Source: an uncultured Collinsella sp.
GTDB taxonomy: Bacteria; Actinomycetota; Coriobacteriia; Coriobacteriales; Coriobacteriaceae
Direction of reading: 5' to 3'
Assembly: GCA_900541285.1 (NCBI GenBank)
Contig: UQJA01000089.1
Coordinates: 1-8,485, forward strand
Length of the DNA: 8,485 bases
Shown here: piece by piece, positions 1 to 6,344 of the stretch
Layout of the letters: every line of letters starts with the position of its first letter
How positions within the stretch are numbered: position 1 is the stretch's first letter
Translations under genes and position numbers: made by a program
Notes under the pieces: model-generated
Seen by the model: the letters and a program-made list of their open reading frames with translations, nothing else
What the model was told of the DNA's origin: nothing
The model's database searches: none

Positions 1-1179
1 CCCCTCGCACCAGCCGTCGGCGCCGGTGCCGACGGCGTGGGCGACGAGCTCGCGGGAGAGGTCGTCGCTGTATATGTGCACCACGCGCCCCTCCCGGTTC
101 ACCCTGCACTCGCGGCGGACGTACCAGTAGGGCACGCCGTAGCGGTGCCCCTCGAAGCTCACGAAGCCGTCGAAGGAGATCTTCCGGCGCGGGCACAGGT
201 ACCGCTCGACCTCGGCCGTGACCTCGAGCGGCCTGGTGTTCGCCGAGCACGCCGCCTCGTGCTCGCGCATCGGGACGCATGCCGCCGCGCGCCGCCAGCG
301 GCCTCCCTGCTCGGCGCACCAGAGGGCGGCCTCCCGGTTGAGGGCGTCAAGGTCGGTGAAGGACCTTCCCGCGAGGAAGTTCCCCTTCACGAAGCGGACG
401 AGCCTCTCCACCTTGCCCTTCGTATAGGGGTGGCGCGGCCTGCACAGCCTGGTGCGGAAGCCGACGACGCCCATGAACTCGGCGTAGTCGGCCTGCCAGA
501 CGGGCCGGCCGTCGGCATCGCGGCGGACGACCACGCTCTTCATGTTGTCGGTGAGCACGGTCGCGGGCACGCCCAGCGCCGAGAACGCGTGCAGCATCCC
601 GATGAGGAGGTTCTCCTGGCGCGCGTTCGGGAAGAACTCGACGTGGGCGCCCCCGCAATGGTGGCAGACCATGGCGAAGCAGGCGATCCGCGCCCGCTCC
701 CCGCCAGGGCGCTCGACCGCGACGAAGCCCCAGTCCATCTGGTAGGCCTCTCCGGGCGCCGTCCTGAAGCGCTGGCCGCGGCAGCCCTGCGGGGCCGCCT
801 GCCGCCTCTTCGCGGGCACGAGGTCCCGGTGCGCGGCGATGTAGGTCTTCACCGTGGTGAGGCCGCCGGCGTAGCCCTGGCCGAGCAGCCGCTCGAATAT
901 CACCTGCGAGTTGGTGACGCCCTTCCGCAGGAGGTCGTCCACCAGGCCGGTGTGGCCGGCGAGCACGCCCGGCGCGGCCCTCCTCCCGCTGTTCCCGTGG
1001 GGCAGGGCCCTGAACCCGTGTGCCCTGACCGTCCTCGCGCGGGAGCGGGTGAGCCCCGTCCTCCTGCAGAACTCCGCGAGGTTGCATGCCTGCGGGTCGA
1101 ACCCGTCGCCCTCCTCCGCGGCCATCTCCCGGAGCGCCGCGTCTATAATCTCCTGTAGGTCATCGTGTCTCTCGTTCAC
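1..1179 (-). CDS. istA: IS21-family transposase IstA, partial (C-terminus beyond window)
   Basis: This is the DDE transposase that cuts and joins the ends of an IS21-type element, normally together with the ATPase IstB. I translated the minus strand by hand: the frame stays open from a GTG at 1179-1177 to the left edge, giving 393 residues with no stop, so the C-terminus is missing. The start is chosen because AGGAGG lies 9 bases upstream. An N-terminal helix-turn-helix region (about residues 33-60, LAEFCRRTGLTRSRARTVRA) is followed by LTTVKTYIAAHRD. The RNase H-like core has candidate catalytic acidic residues D149 (QMDWGFV), D211 (VLTDNMKS) and E258 (HPYTKGKVERLVRF), and the last motif is very typical of IS21 transposases. 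The part present looks intact, with no frameshift. A long plus-strand frame over the same DNA is only its shadow. Confidence 0.9.
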   Translation of the reverse strand, partial: MNERHDDLQEIIDAALREMAAEEGDGFDPQACNLAEFCRRTGLTRSRARTVRAHGFRALPHGNSGRRAAPGVLAGHTGLVDDLLRKGVTNSQVIFERLLGQGYAGGLTTVKTYIAAHRDLVPAKRRQAAPQGCRGQRFRTAPGEAYQMDWGFVAVERPGGERARIACFAMVCHHCGGAHVEFFPNARQENLLIGMLHAFSALGVPATVLTDNMKSVVVRRDADGRPVWQADYAEFMGVVGFRTRLCRPRHPYTKGKVERLVRFVKGNFLAGRSFTDLDALNREAALWCAEQGGRWRRAAACVPMREHEAACSANTRPLEVTAEVERYLCPRRKISFDGFVSFEGHRYGVPYWYVRRECRVNREGRVVHIYSDDLSRELVAHAVGTGADGWCEG

Positions 1180-1246
1180 CTCAATGGTCCTCCTAACGCC
1201 GGCGTGTTGGCACCACCAGCGTAGTGGCGGCGGGGAGGCACGGTGG

Positions 1247-1274
1247 CCATTATTCGGTGACCGGGATTGGTCAA
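1247..1274 (-). promoter_or_regulatory. candidate promoter for istA
   Basis: On the minus strand TTGACC (1274-1269) is followed after 16 bases by TAATGG (1252-1247), a fair match to a sigma-70 type -35/-10 pair. It lies about 70 bases before the istA start, inside the IS end. This is assigned by eye only. Confidence 0.35.
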
Positions 1275-1338
1275 AATAGTTTGACTATTAGCGGCTAAAA
1301 TCGCCCGGCGCTAACACAGCCAAGAGCCTTTTCAATAT

Positions 1339-1403
1339 GTTGCGGTGGAATAGTTCCTGTTTTATGGCTCTGCTATGCCAAACGGGAACTATTCCACCGC
1401 AAC
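1339..1403. repeat. long perfect hairpin just outside the IS21 end
   Basis: Two 19-base arms, GTTGCGGTGGAATAGTTCC at 1339-1357 and its exact reverse complement at 1385-1403, are separated by 27 bases. In RNA the stem extends inward by a G-U pair (1358 with 1384) and by further pairs to about 1361/1381. A second small stem, TGGC/GCCA (1365-1368 and 1377-1380), closes the loop. Neither strand has a T-run after the stem, so it is not a standard intrinsic terminator. It lies 22 bases from the IS21 tip. It may be a small palindromic repeat or MITE, or a structured RNA; its function is unknown. Confidence 0.8.
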
Positions 1404-1418
1404 TTACTATCAGGCCAC

Positions 1419-1443
1419 GCACCCGCAGAGTAGCTACGGGTGC
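1419..1443. repeat. small hairpin
   Basis: Seven-base arms GCACCCG (1419-1425) and CGGGTGC (1437-1443) enclose an 11-base loop. There is no adjacent T-run. The octamer GGGTGCCT at its right edge (1438-1445) recurs at 1490-1497, inside the next inverted-repeat element. Confidence 0.5.
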
Positions 1444-1450
1444 CTAGGGT

Positions 1451-1671
1451 AGGATGCGGCGTGCATTTTTGGGAGTATTCAGCAGCCGAGGGTGCCTGCA
1501 TACTGGATTTTGGGCGAAAGGCAGGCACCATGGGCCGCATCCTGTAAAAAAACGAGCGGCTCTAGAGGCGTTGGGACTCAGAATCGGGGCTTTCAGCGCA
1601 GTTTTGCACCCCCGCCCCCGCGCCCGCGGACCCCGGGATGCTGAATACTCCGGAATTTGCACGGCGCCCCC
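1451..1671. repeat. MITE-like inverted-repeat element, about 210-220 bp
   Basis: GGAGTATTCAGCA (1472-1484) has an exact reverse complement at 1639-1651. With four mismatches the match extends outward over 24 bases to GTGCA (1461-1465) and TGCAC (1658-1662). A weaker continuation reaches about 1456 and 1667. Inside are 9-bp arms GGTGCCTGC (1491-1499) and GCAGGCACC (1521-1529). A further 10-bp pair, AGGATGCGGC (1451-1460) and GCCGCATCCT (1534-1543), crosses the outer pair, so the two long stems cannot form together. There is no credible coding frame; the long plus-strand frame starting at 1454 runs on through the opposite-strand permease gene as its shadow. It could be a non-autonomous mobile element or a structured RNA. 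Confidence 0.55.
1609..1634 (-). other. candidate G-quadruplex sequence
   Basis: Four C-runs on the plus strand (1609-1613, 1615-1619, 1623-1625, 1631-1634) make the minus strand read G4, five bases, G3, three bases, G5, one base, G5. This fits the usual G3+N1-7 pattern. It sits inside the MITE-like element, downstream of the ABC operon terminator. Confidence 0.4.
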
Positions 1672-1687
1672 TGGGGTACCTGTGGGC

Positions 1688-1731
1688 AAAAAGCAACCGC
1701 TCCGTCAAAGTATGCATTTGACGGAGCGGTT
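1688..1731 (-). terminator. intrinsic terminator of the ABC transporter operon
   Basis: A perfect 15-bp stem (arms 1695-1709 and 1717-1731, AACCGCTCCGTCAAA and its complement) has a 7-base loop. On the minus strand it is followed by GC and five T (plus-strand A-run 1688-1692). It lies about 60 bases after the permease stop codon, which is the expected place. On the plus strand no T-run follows, so it acts for leftward transcripts. Confidence 0.9.
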
Positions 1732-1792
1732 TATGCAAAAATGCTGCTGCGGGCGCGTCGGCAACTCGCTAGAACTTGAATCCAAGGACAGG

Positions 1793-4570
1793 TTACTCGG
1801 TGCTCTTGAGGGCGCCGACCATGTCGATCTTGTTGAGCGTTCGGTTGGTGACGAGGTTGACGATAAACGTAAAGACAAAGGAAAGCACTACGGCGAGCAC
1901 ATAACTCAGCGGCTCGACCTCAACGTCAAAGTAGAGCGACGGCATCTGCAGAATGTACGTAAAGCTCTCGGCCAGCAGGCTACCCAGTGGAACGCCCAGC
2001 GCGGCACCAATCGCCGTCAAAGTCAGCGTCTCCTTGTTGACGTAGTGGTGCACCTCGCCGCGACGGAAGCCCAGCACCTTGATGGTTGCCAGTTCGCGCT
2101 CGCGCTCCGAAATGTTGGTGTTGGACAGCGTAAACACCACCACAAACGATAGGCACGCCGCCATAAAGGTTACGAGCGCCACGACCGAATTGATAATCGT
2201 AAAGTTCGCATCAGCGTTCTCCTGATGCTCGGCCGTACTCGAAATCGTAAGCCAGCCGTCACTCTTAAGCTTCTTGCTAAACGCAATCTGGTCGGCCGAC
2301 GAGCCCTTCAGCAACGCAAGGACACCGTTAAGGCGCGCGCTTCGACCGAACGCGCGCTCATAGGTGCCCTGCGTCATAAAGAGTGTGTTGCCCAGATAGT
2401 TGAGCGAAATGTCGCTGACTTTGACCTTAGCAACATTGAGCGACGAATCCTGGACGCGCGCCGCATCACCCGGCTGAATCCCCAGCGCCAGCTGTGAACT
2501 CTTGCTCAGATACACATCTCCGTCACGCAAAGACAGCGACTCTTTGGACTCGTCCTCAAGGCGCACGTAATCGTCCAGATCGTTCACGCGGTCATCGGGC
2601 ACCACGATTAACAGCACTGTCTCGCTTTTGCCGCCAAATGTAAAGGTGACGTTGTCGGTCATAATCGGCAGCGTCGAATTCACGGTCACACCGGAATCCT
2701 TGACCGCGCTTCGCTCCTCTAGTGCCGCGCACGTCTGCGTAAAGTCGTCGGGATTGGCGACCGCCAGCAAGTCGTAGCGCGTGATATGCCCGTACTGTTT
2801 GGGCGAAAGCGCTATCGACGTATCGCGGATGCCCAGAGCGCAGATCACGAGCGCGGTGCAGCCGGCAATACCAAAGATGGTCATAAGGGCACGCTTTTTG
2901 TAGCGGAACAGGTTACGCGCCGCCACCTTGTTCAAAAAGCCCATACGGTGCCAGATAAAGCCGATGCGCTCAAGCAAAATGCGCGAGCCGGCACGCGGAG
3001 CCTTGGGACGCATGAGCGAGGCTGGGGCCTCGGCCATCTCGTGGCGGCAGGCGATAATCGTGGCGCCCACCACGCCCACGGCAAACAGCGCCACCGAGAC
3101 GATTGAGGACACGATATCGTACGAAAGCAGCATCTGGGGCAGCGAGTACATGTCGTCGAATACCGTGAACAGGAACAGTGGTAGGCCCACAAATCCGACA
3201 ATGTTGCCAAGCACGCCGCCGATCAGACAAGCCCACAGTGAATAGTCCACGTATTTGGACAGGATACGCCTGCGTGAATAGCCGAGCGCCTTGTACAGGC
3301 CGATGAGCGTGCGCTCCTCTTCGACCATGCGGGTGGCGGTGGTGAGACTGATGAGCACGGCGACGATAAAGAAGATAAACGGGAATACGGTGGCGATGGC
3401 CTCGATTGAGGAACTGTCGCTCTCCACGCTCGAGTAGCTTGCGATGCTATCGCGGTCCTGGATGTACCAAGTGCATTCGCCCAGATCGGAAAGCTCGGCA
3501 CGGGCATCGGCAAATTGCTGGTCGGCGGCGGCGCGGCGCTGGTTCAAATCGGTCTGTGCCTGAACGCGTTCCTCGCTGCCCTCGGCCATGCGGTTGATGT
3601 TGTCCTGCTCAATCCCAAAGAGCATATTCGCCTGACGCTCAGCCGCGTCCAAGCTCGCCGGCGTATCGGCCGTCAGCTCCTGAGCACGCGCTTTCTCGCG
3701 CTCGTCGCGAATCTTCTCGATATTGCCCTTGACCTCGTCAATCCTTGCCGTATAGGCATCGGAATAGGAGTTGAGGTCCTTGGCCCCCTCGACGACCACG
3801 TGGATCGCGGAATAGGACGACGACGTCGCGGCATCCTCGCTCACATAGAACTTATAGTCCGCAGCCGAAGCAGCGCGAAAGTCGTTGACGGTCGAGTCGG
3901 AGCTCACATCGGTGGGATCGAGGACCTCGGCCGTAATGGTGTAATCGCCCGCGGCAAACTGGTCCTTAGCGCTTTGGTTCGACGAGTTCGCATCATTGGC
4001 GGCAAAACTCACGGTATCGCCTAGCTTTTTGCCCGAAGCCTTCAGGAACTTCGATGTCACCGCAACCTCACCGGCACTCTCGGGCAAATCGCCGCTCACC
4101 AGCATCGGCTGATCGATATTCTCCTTGGAAAGGCTCTGCACGACCACGCGCTCGCGCGTTGTACCCACGGCGGTGTAGGCGGTCTCGGTGTAGATGCCCT
4201 CGGCCGTCTCGACACCGTCGACCTCTTGGATAGCCGCAAGATCGTCGCGCGTAAGGCCATAGGTCGACTGCACGTTAATGTCATAGACACTCTGCTGGTC
4301 AAAGTAGGCGTCAACCGAATCGCGCAGATCCGCGCAGCCCGCCTTAAGGCCGCACATCACGCTCACGCCAAGCGCGGTGATGACCACGATGGACAAGAAG
4401 CGCTTAAGACTGCCTCGGATTGTGCGGTAGATGCCACGGCGAAACACCGTCGGGACCATATCGTTTGAGCTTTGAGCGGTACAGTAGGTCGCGAACTCCC
4501 GGTCGCGACCCGCATGTTCCATATCGTGGTTTTGGTTGTTTTGGCGATCTCGGTCCATGGGCGCTACCAC
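1793..4570 (-). CDS. ABC transporter permease with two FtsX domains and extracellular coiled coil
   Basis: This is the membrane part of an ABC exporter of the FtsX/MacB-like type (COG0577). Substrate unknown; relatives export peptides, lipids or antibiotics, or sense them. The 925 residues show one membrane helix near 58-75, then a large extracellular domain (about 80-390) with a charged, coiled-coil-like stretch at 275-362. The first FtsX domain follows (helices about 393-412, 445-470, 485-507; motif EEERTLIGLYKALGYSRRRI). A second unit begins with a helix at 561-580, an outer domain, and a second FtsX domain (helices about 788-815, 850-876, 888-908; motif ERERELATIKVLGFRRGEV). The gene overlaps the ATPase stop by 7 bases (GTGGTAG), suggesting coupled translation. 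The start is uncertain: GTG at 4570 has no strong ribosome site, and ATG codons at 4558 and 4459 are alternatives. The 37-residue polar leader before 4459 is not needed by the fold. Confidence 0.9.
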   Translation of the reverse strand: MVAPMDRDRQNNQNHDMEHAGRDREFATYCTAQSSNDMVPTVFRRGIYRTIRGSLKRFLSIVVITALGVSVMCGLKAGCADLRDSVDAYFDQQSVYDINVQSTYGLTRDDLAAIQEVDGVETAEGIYTETAYTAVGTTRERVVVQSLSKENIDQPMLVSGDLPESAGEVAVTSKFLKASGKKLGDTVSFAANDANSSNQSAKDQFAAGDYTITAEVLDPTDVSSDSTVNDFRAASAADYKFYVSEDAATSSSYSAIHVVVEGAKDLNSYSDAYTARIDEVKGNIEKIRDEREKARAQELTADTPASLDAAERQANMLFGIEQDNINRMAEGSEERVQAQTDLNQRRAAADQQFADARAELSDLGECTWYIQDRDSIASYSSVESDSSSIEAIATVFPFIFFIVAVLISLTTATRMVEEERTLIGLYKALGYSRRRILSKYVDYSLWACLIGGVLGNIVGFVGLPLFLFTVFDDMYSLPQMLLSYDIVSSIVSVALFAVGVVGATIIACRHEMAEAPASLMRPKAPRAGSRILLERIGFIWHRMGFLNKVAARNLFRYKKRALMTIFGIAGCTALVICALGIRDTSIALSPKQYGHITRYDLLAVANPDDFTQTCAALEERSAVKDSGVTVNSTLPIMTDNVTFTFGGKSETVLLIVVPDDRVNDLDDYVRLEDESKESLSLRDGDVYLSKSSQLALGIQPGDAARVQDSSLNVAKVKVSDISLNYLGNTLFMTQGTYERAFGRSARLNGVLALLKGSSADQIAFSKKLKSDGWLTISSTAEHQENADANFTIINSVVALVTFMAACLSFVVVFTLSNTNISERERELATIKVLGFRRGEVHHYVNKETLTLTAIGAALGVPLGSLLAESFTYILQMPSLYFDVEVEPLSYVLAVVLSFVFTFIVNLVTNRTLNKIDMVGALKSTE

Positions 4571-5265
4571 TCGATCGTCTCGATCGACACGGGATTTTGC
4601 TGGACCGTCTCGCTCTCCACGCGACCACTCTTAAAGCGAATCAGGCGATCGGCCATGGGCGCGAGTGCGGAGTTGTGCGTGATGATGATGACCGTGATGC
4701 CCTGCTTGCGACAGGTGTCCTGTAGCAGCTGCAAGATCTGCTTGCCGGTCTTGTAGTCAAGCGCGCCCGTGGGCTCGTCGCACAAAAGCAGCTTGGGGTT
4801 CTTGGCCAGTGCACGGGCAATGGACACGCGCTGCTGTTCGCCGCCCGAAAGCTGCGCGGGGAAGTTGGCGAGGCGCTCACCCAGGCCAACCTGGCAAAGC
4901 GTTTGCTCGGCATCGAGCGAATCGGGGCAAATCTGAGCTGCGAGCTCAACATTTTCGAGCGCCGTCAGGTTGGGAACCAGATTGTAGAACTGGAAGACAA
5001 AGCCGACGTCGGCGCGGCGGTATTCCACGAGTTGCGCCTCATTGGCGGAGCTCACGTCGCGCCCGTCCACCGTCACAGTGCCGGAGGTTACCGTATCCAT
5101 GCCGCCCAGAATGTTGAGGGCCGTGGTCTTGCCGGCGCCCGAAGCGCCCAGAATGATGGCGAGCTCACCGCGCTCGACCGTAAAGCTCGCGCCGTCGAGC
5201 GCGTGGATGCGGGCGTCGCCCTCGCCGTATGCCTTGATGACGTCTTTGAATTCGATATAGGCCAT
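4564..5265 (-). CDS. ABC transporter ATP-binding protein (LolD/MacB-type)
   Basis: This is the cytoplasmic ATPase that powers the FtsX-type permease encoded immediately downstream. At 233 residues it has the usual length for this family. All nucleotide-binding motifs are present: Walker A GASGAGKT (40-47), Q-loop glutamine 92 (FVFQFYNL), signature LSGGEQQR (139-146), Walker B LLLCDEP (159-165, with catalytic E164), D-loop GALD and H-loop histidine 197 (ITHN). The sequence FQFYNLVPNLTALENVELA is typical of the ATPases that pair with FtsX-type permeases. The start ATG at 5265 has a modest upstream GATGGGA. It is the first gene of a two-gene operon; the last bases overlap the permease start. No response regulator or histidine kinase gene adjoins it, although such pairs often accompany peptide-sensing systems of this type. 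Confidence 0.95.
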   Translation of the reverse strand: MAYIEFKDVIKAYGEGDARIHALDGASFTVERGELAIILGASGAGKTTALNILGGMDTVTSGTVTVDGRDVSSANEAQLVEYRRADVGFVFQFYNLVPNLTALENVELAAQICPDSLDAEQTLCQVGLGERLANFPAQLSGGEQQRVSIARALAKNPKLLLCDEPTGALDYKTGKQILQLLQDTCRKQGITVIIITHNSALAPMADRLIRFKSGRVESETVQQNPVSIETIEW

Positions 5266-5280
5266 CGATTAATTCCCATC

Positions 5281-5322
5281 TGGTCGGATAACTCTTTAGT
5301 ATTACCCATTTCGCACCGACCA
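5281..5322. promoter_or_regulatory. inverted repeat at the ABC operon promoter region
   Basis: TGGTCGG (5281-5287) and its complement CCGACCA (5316-5322) are spaced by 28 bases, 16-57 bases upstream of the ATPase start. On the minus strand TTGGTC followed after 16 bases by TACTAA lies within this stretch and may be the operon promoter. The paired arms could be an operator or a loose hairpin. Neither reading is certain. Confidence 0.3.
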
Positions 5323-5323
5323 A

Positions 5324-5355
5324 AAAGGGACAGGTTTATTTTGGCAGGTTTTATA
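5324..5355. repeat. short repeat with CAGGTTTAT / CAGGTTTTAT
   Basis: The stretch reads AAAGGGACAGGTTTATTTTG and goes on with a second CAGGTTTTAT copy. From memory, GGGACAGGTTTATTTT-like strings recur between genes in several bacteria, sometimes near REP-type transposases. No transposase is present here. This may be a dispersed repeat remnant; the identification is weak. Confidence 0.25.
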
Positions 5356-5466
5356 TGGGGAAACGGCAGCTATAGATAGGGCGCCGGGGAGGCCGAGAAA
5401 TCATCGACGGGGTCAGGCCGACCGCCAAACACAACGCACGCATCTCAATCTGTCAGCCAAATAATT

Positions 5467-5480
5467 CGAACAGCTGTTCG
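5467..5480. promoter_or_regulatory. LexA (SOS) box
   Basis: CGAACAGCTGTTCG is a perfect 14-bp palindrome and fits the CGAACN4GTTCG operator bound by LexA/DinR in Gram-positive bacteria and Actinobacteria. It lies 56 bases before the GyrI-like start and overlaps the place where the -35 element should be (about 17 bases before TATGAT at 5490-5495), the usual position for repression. The site predicts induction by DNA damage. A different dimeric repressor is the alternative. Confidence 0.65.
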
Positions 5481-5495
5481 TTTCTATGATATGAT
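5467..5495 (+). promoter_or_regulatory. candidate promoter of the GyrI-like gene
   Basis: Two overlapping TATGAT hexamers (5485-5490 and 5490-5495) serve as candidate -10 elements. The -35 region is poor in consensus and covered by the LexA-type palindrome. A ribosome site AAAGGCGG (5524-5531) follows, 5 bases before the ATG at 5537. Confidence 0.5.
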
Positions 5496-5536
5496 CCAGC
5501 TATCTAAGCAGGCCAATACGCAGAAAGGCGGCCAAC

Positions 5537-6174
5537 ATGGCGTTCGACTTTAAGAAGGAATGCAAGGAGCTCTACAAACCTGCAAGCAAGCCGAGTATCG
5601 TAACTGTCCCGCCTATGAGTTACGTTGCCGTTCGCGGAAAGGGCGACCCAAATACCGAAGGTGGCGAGTATCAAAACGCCCTGCCGCTGCTTTACGGCAT
5701 CGCCTATACCGTCAAGATGTCGAAGAAAGGCTCAAGGAGTATCGAGGGCTATTTCGACTTTGTGGTACCGCCGCTCGAGGGTTTCTGGTGGCAAGACCCC
5801 CCGGTAGCGGCATCGATTATGCGCACAAAGACAATTTCAACTATATCTCGTGTATCCGTCTGCCCGATTTCGTCACTCAGGATGACTTTGATTGGGCCGT
5901 CGCGAAAGCCACGGCCAAAAAGAAACTGGACTTTTCCGCCGTCGAACTGCTTAAAGTTGACGAGGGCCTCTGCGTTCAATGCATGCACACCGGGCCCTAC
6001 GACAACGAGTTAGCAACCGTAGACGCCATGCATGAATATGCGACCGAGCAGGGCTATGTCCCCGACTTCTCAGACACCCGTTTACATCACGAAATCTATC
6101 TCTCCGATCCACGCAAATGTGCACCGGAGAAACTTAAGACTGTGGTTCGTCATCCTATCAAGCGCGCTGAATAG
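5537..6174 (+). pseudogene. GyrI-like domain protein, frameshifted
   Basis: This is a GyrI-like small-molecule-binding domain protein (stand-alone type, COG4832-like). The family is named after E. coli GyrI/SbmC, a DNA gyrase inhibitor; many members bind or modify small cyclic compounds instead. The frame from ATG 5537 reads MAFDFKKECKELYKPA and continues through VPPMSYVAVRGKGDPN and VVPPLEGFWWQD to about 5797. The matching remainder, GSGIDYAHKDNFNYISCIRL through DETRLHHEIYLSDPRK-like sequence to HPIKRAE, is in the -1 frame and ends at TAG 6174. The shift falls in six C at 5797-5802; a seventh C would restore one protein of about 212 residues, the family's usual length. Without it the product ends at 6013 with an unrelated tail. 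Possible causes are a real mutation, slippage-based variation or a sequencing error. It sits behind a LexA-type box. Confidence 0.85.
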
Positions 6175-6194
6175 CGTGGGGCGTCATTTCACGC
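6174..6194 (+). terminator. weak hairpin after the GyrI-like gene
   Basis: GCGTG (6174-6178) and CACGC (6190-6194) can pair, followed by GCTAGGTTTT. The stem is short and the T-run distant, so this is at best a weak terminator. Confidence 0.25.
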
Positions 6195-6247
6195 GCTAGG
6201 TTTTAAGCCAGCCAACCAGCCGCCTCCTAGGCCGTCAGGTAATTATC

Positions 6248-6274
6248 TTGACGCGGCCCGCCGCATCTTATAAG
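6248..6274 (+). promoter_or_regulatory. candidate promoter of the CLC gene
   Basis: TTGACG (6248-6253) and TATAAG (6269-6274) are separated by 15 bases, a good match in sequence with a slightly short spacer. Transcription from here would begin near 6281, giving a leader of about 60 bases before the CLC start. Confidence 0.4.
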
Positions 6275-6287
6275 TTTGTTCAGCTAA

Positions 6288-6329
6288 AGCTGGAAAGCCT
6301 CTCAACGATGCGCAACTCCAGCTCTTTTT
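6288..6329 (+). terminator. terminator-like hairpin in the CLC leader
   Basis: AGCTGGA (6288-6294) pairs with TCCAGCT (6317-6323) across a 22-base loop and is followed by C and five T (6325-6329). It ends 15 bases before the CLC start. It may terminate upstream transcripts or attenuate the CLC gene. It does not resemble the fluoride (crcB) riboswitch consensus. Confidence 0.45.
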
Positions 6330-6344
6330 CTATCAAGAGAGCAA

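Larger units (their letters stand above)
1..1316 (-). mobile_element. IS21-family insertion sequence, partial (istA end)
   Basis: The element is recognised by its IstA-type transposase, read leftward, and by a plausible terminal sequence beyond the gene's start. Reading the minus strand from 1316 the tip is TGTTAGCGCCGGGCGATTTT; IS21-family ends typically begin with TG. The 137 bases between the tip and the istA start are full of short inverted repeats. Examples are AATAGT/ACTATT at 1275-1280 and 1284-1289, and TTAGCG/CGCTAA at 1288-1293 and 1309-1314. These are the kind of repeated transposase-binding sites expected at an IS21 end. The outer boundary could also be 1318. The other end, the helper ATPase gene istB and any target duplication lie outside the window. 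The element looks more GC-rich than the genes that follow, as expected of an acquired element. Confidence 0.8.

Noticed and set aside
347..1087. Minus-strand 246-residue frame inside istA
   Set aside because: It is out of frame with the transposase and of extreme Arg/Gly/Pro composition, as expected of GC-rich shadow frames.
37..1158. Plus-strand 373-residue open frame
   Set aside because: It is the shadow of istA. The minus frame gives a clear IS21 transposase with DDE residues and a ribosome site; this one gives proline/arginine/alanine-rich sequence with no recognisable domain.
1339..1403. Integron attC site
   Set aside because: The arms end in GTTG...CAAC in the opposite orientation to attC core sites, the stem is perfect without bulged bases, and no integrase or cassette is nearby.
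1454..2152. Plus-strand 232-residue frame
   Set aside because: It crosses the inverted-repeat element and the operon terminator and then runs antisense to the permease gene, with no domain.
6281..6344. Fluoride (crcB) riboswitch before the CLC gene
   Set aside because: The conserved GGCGATGG-type core and pseudoknot segments are not visible; only a terminator-like hairpin is.
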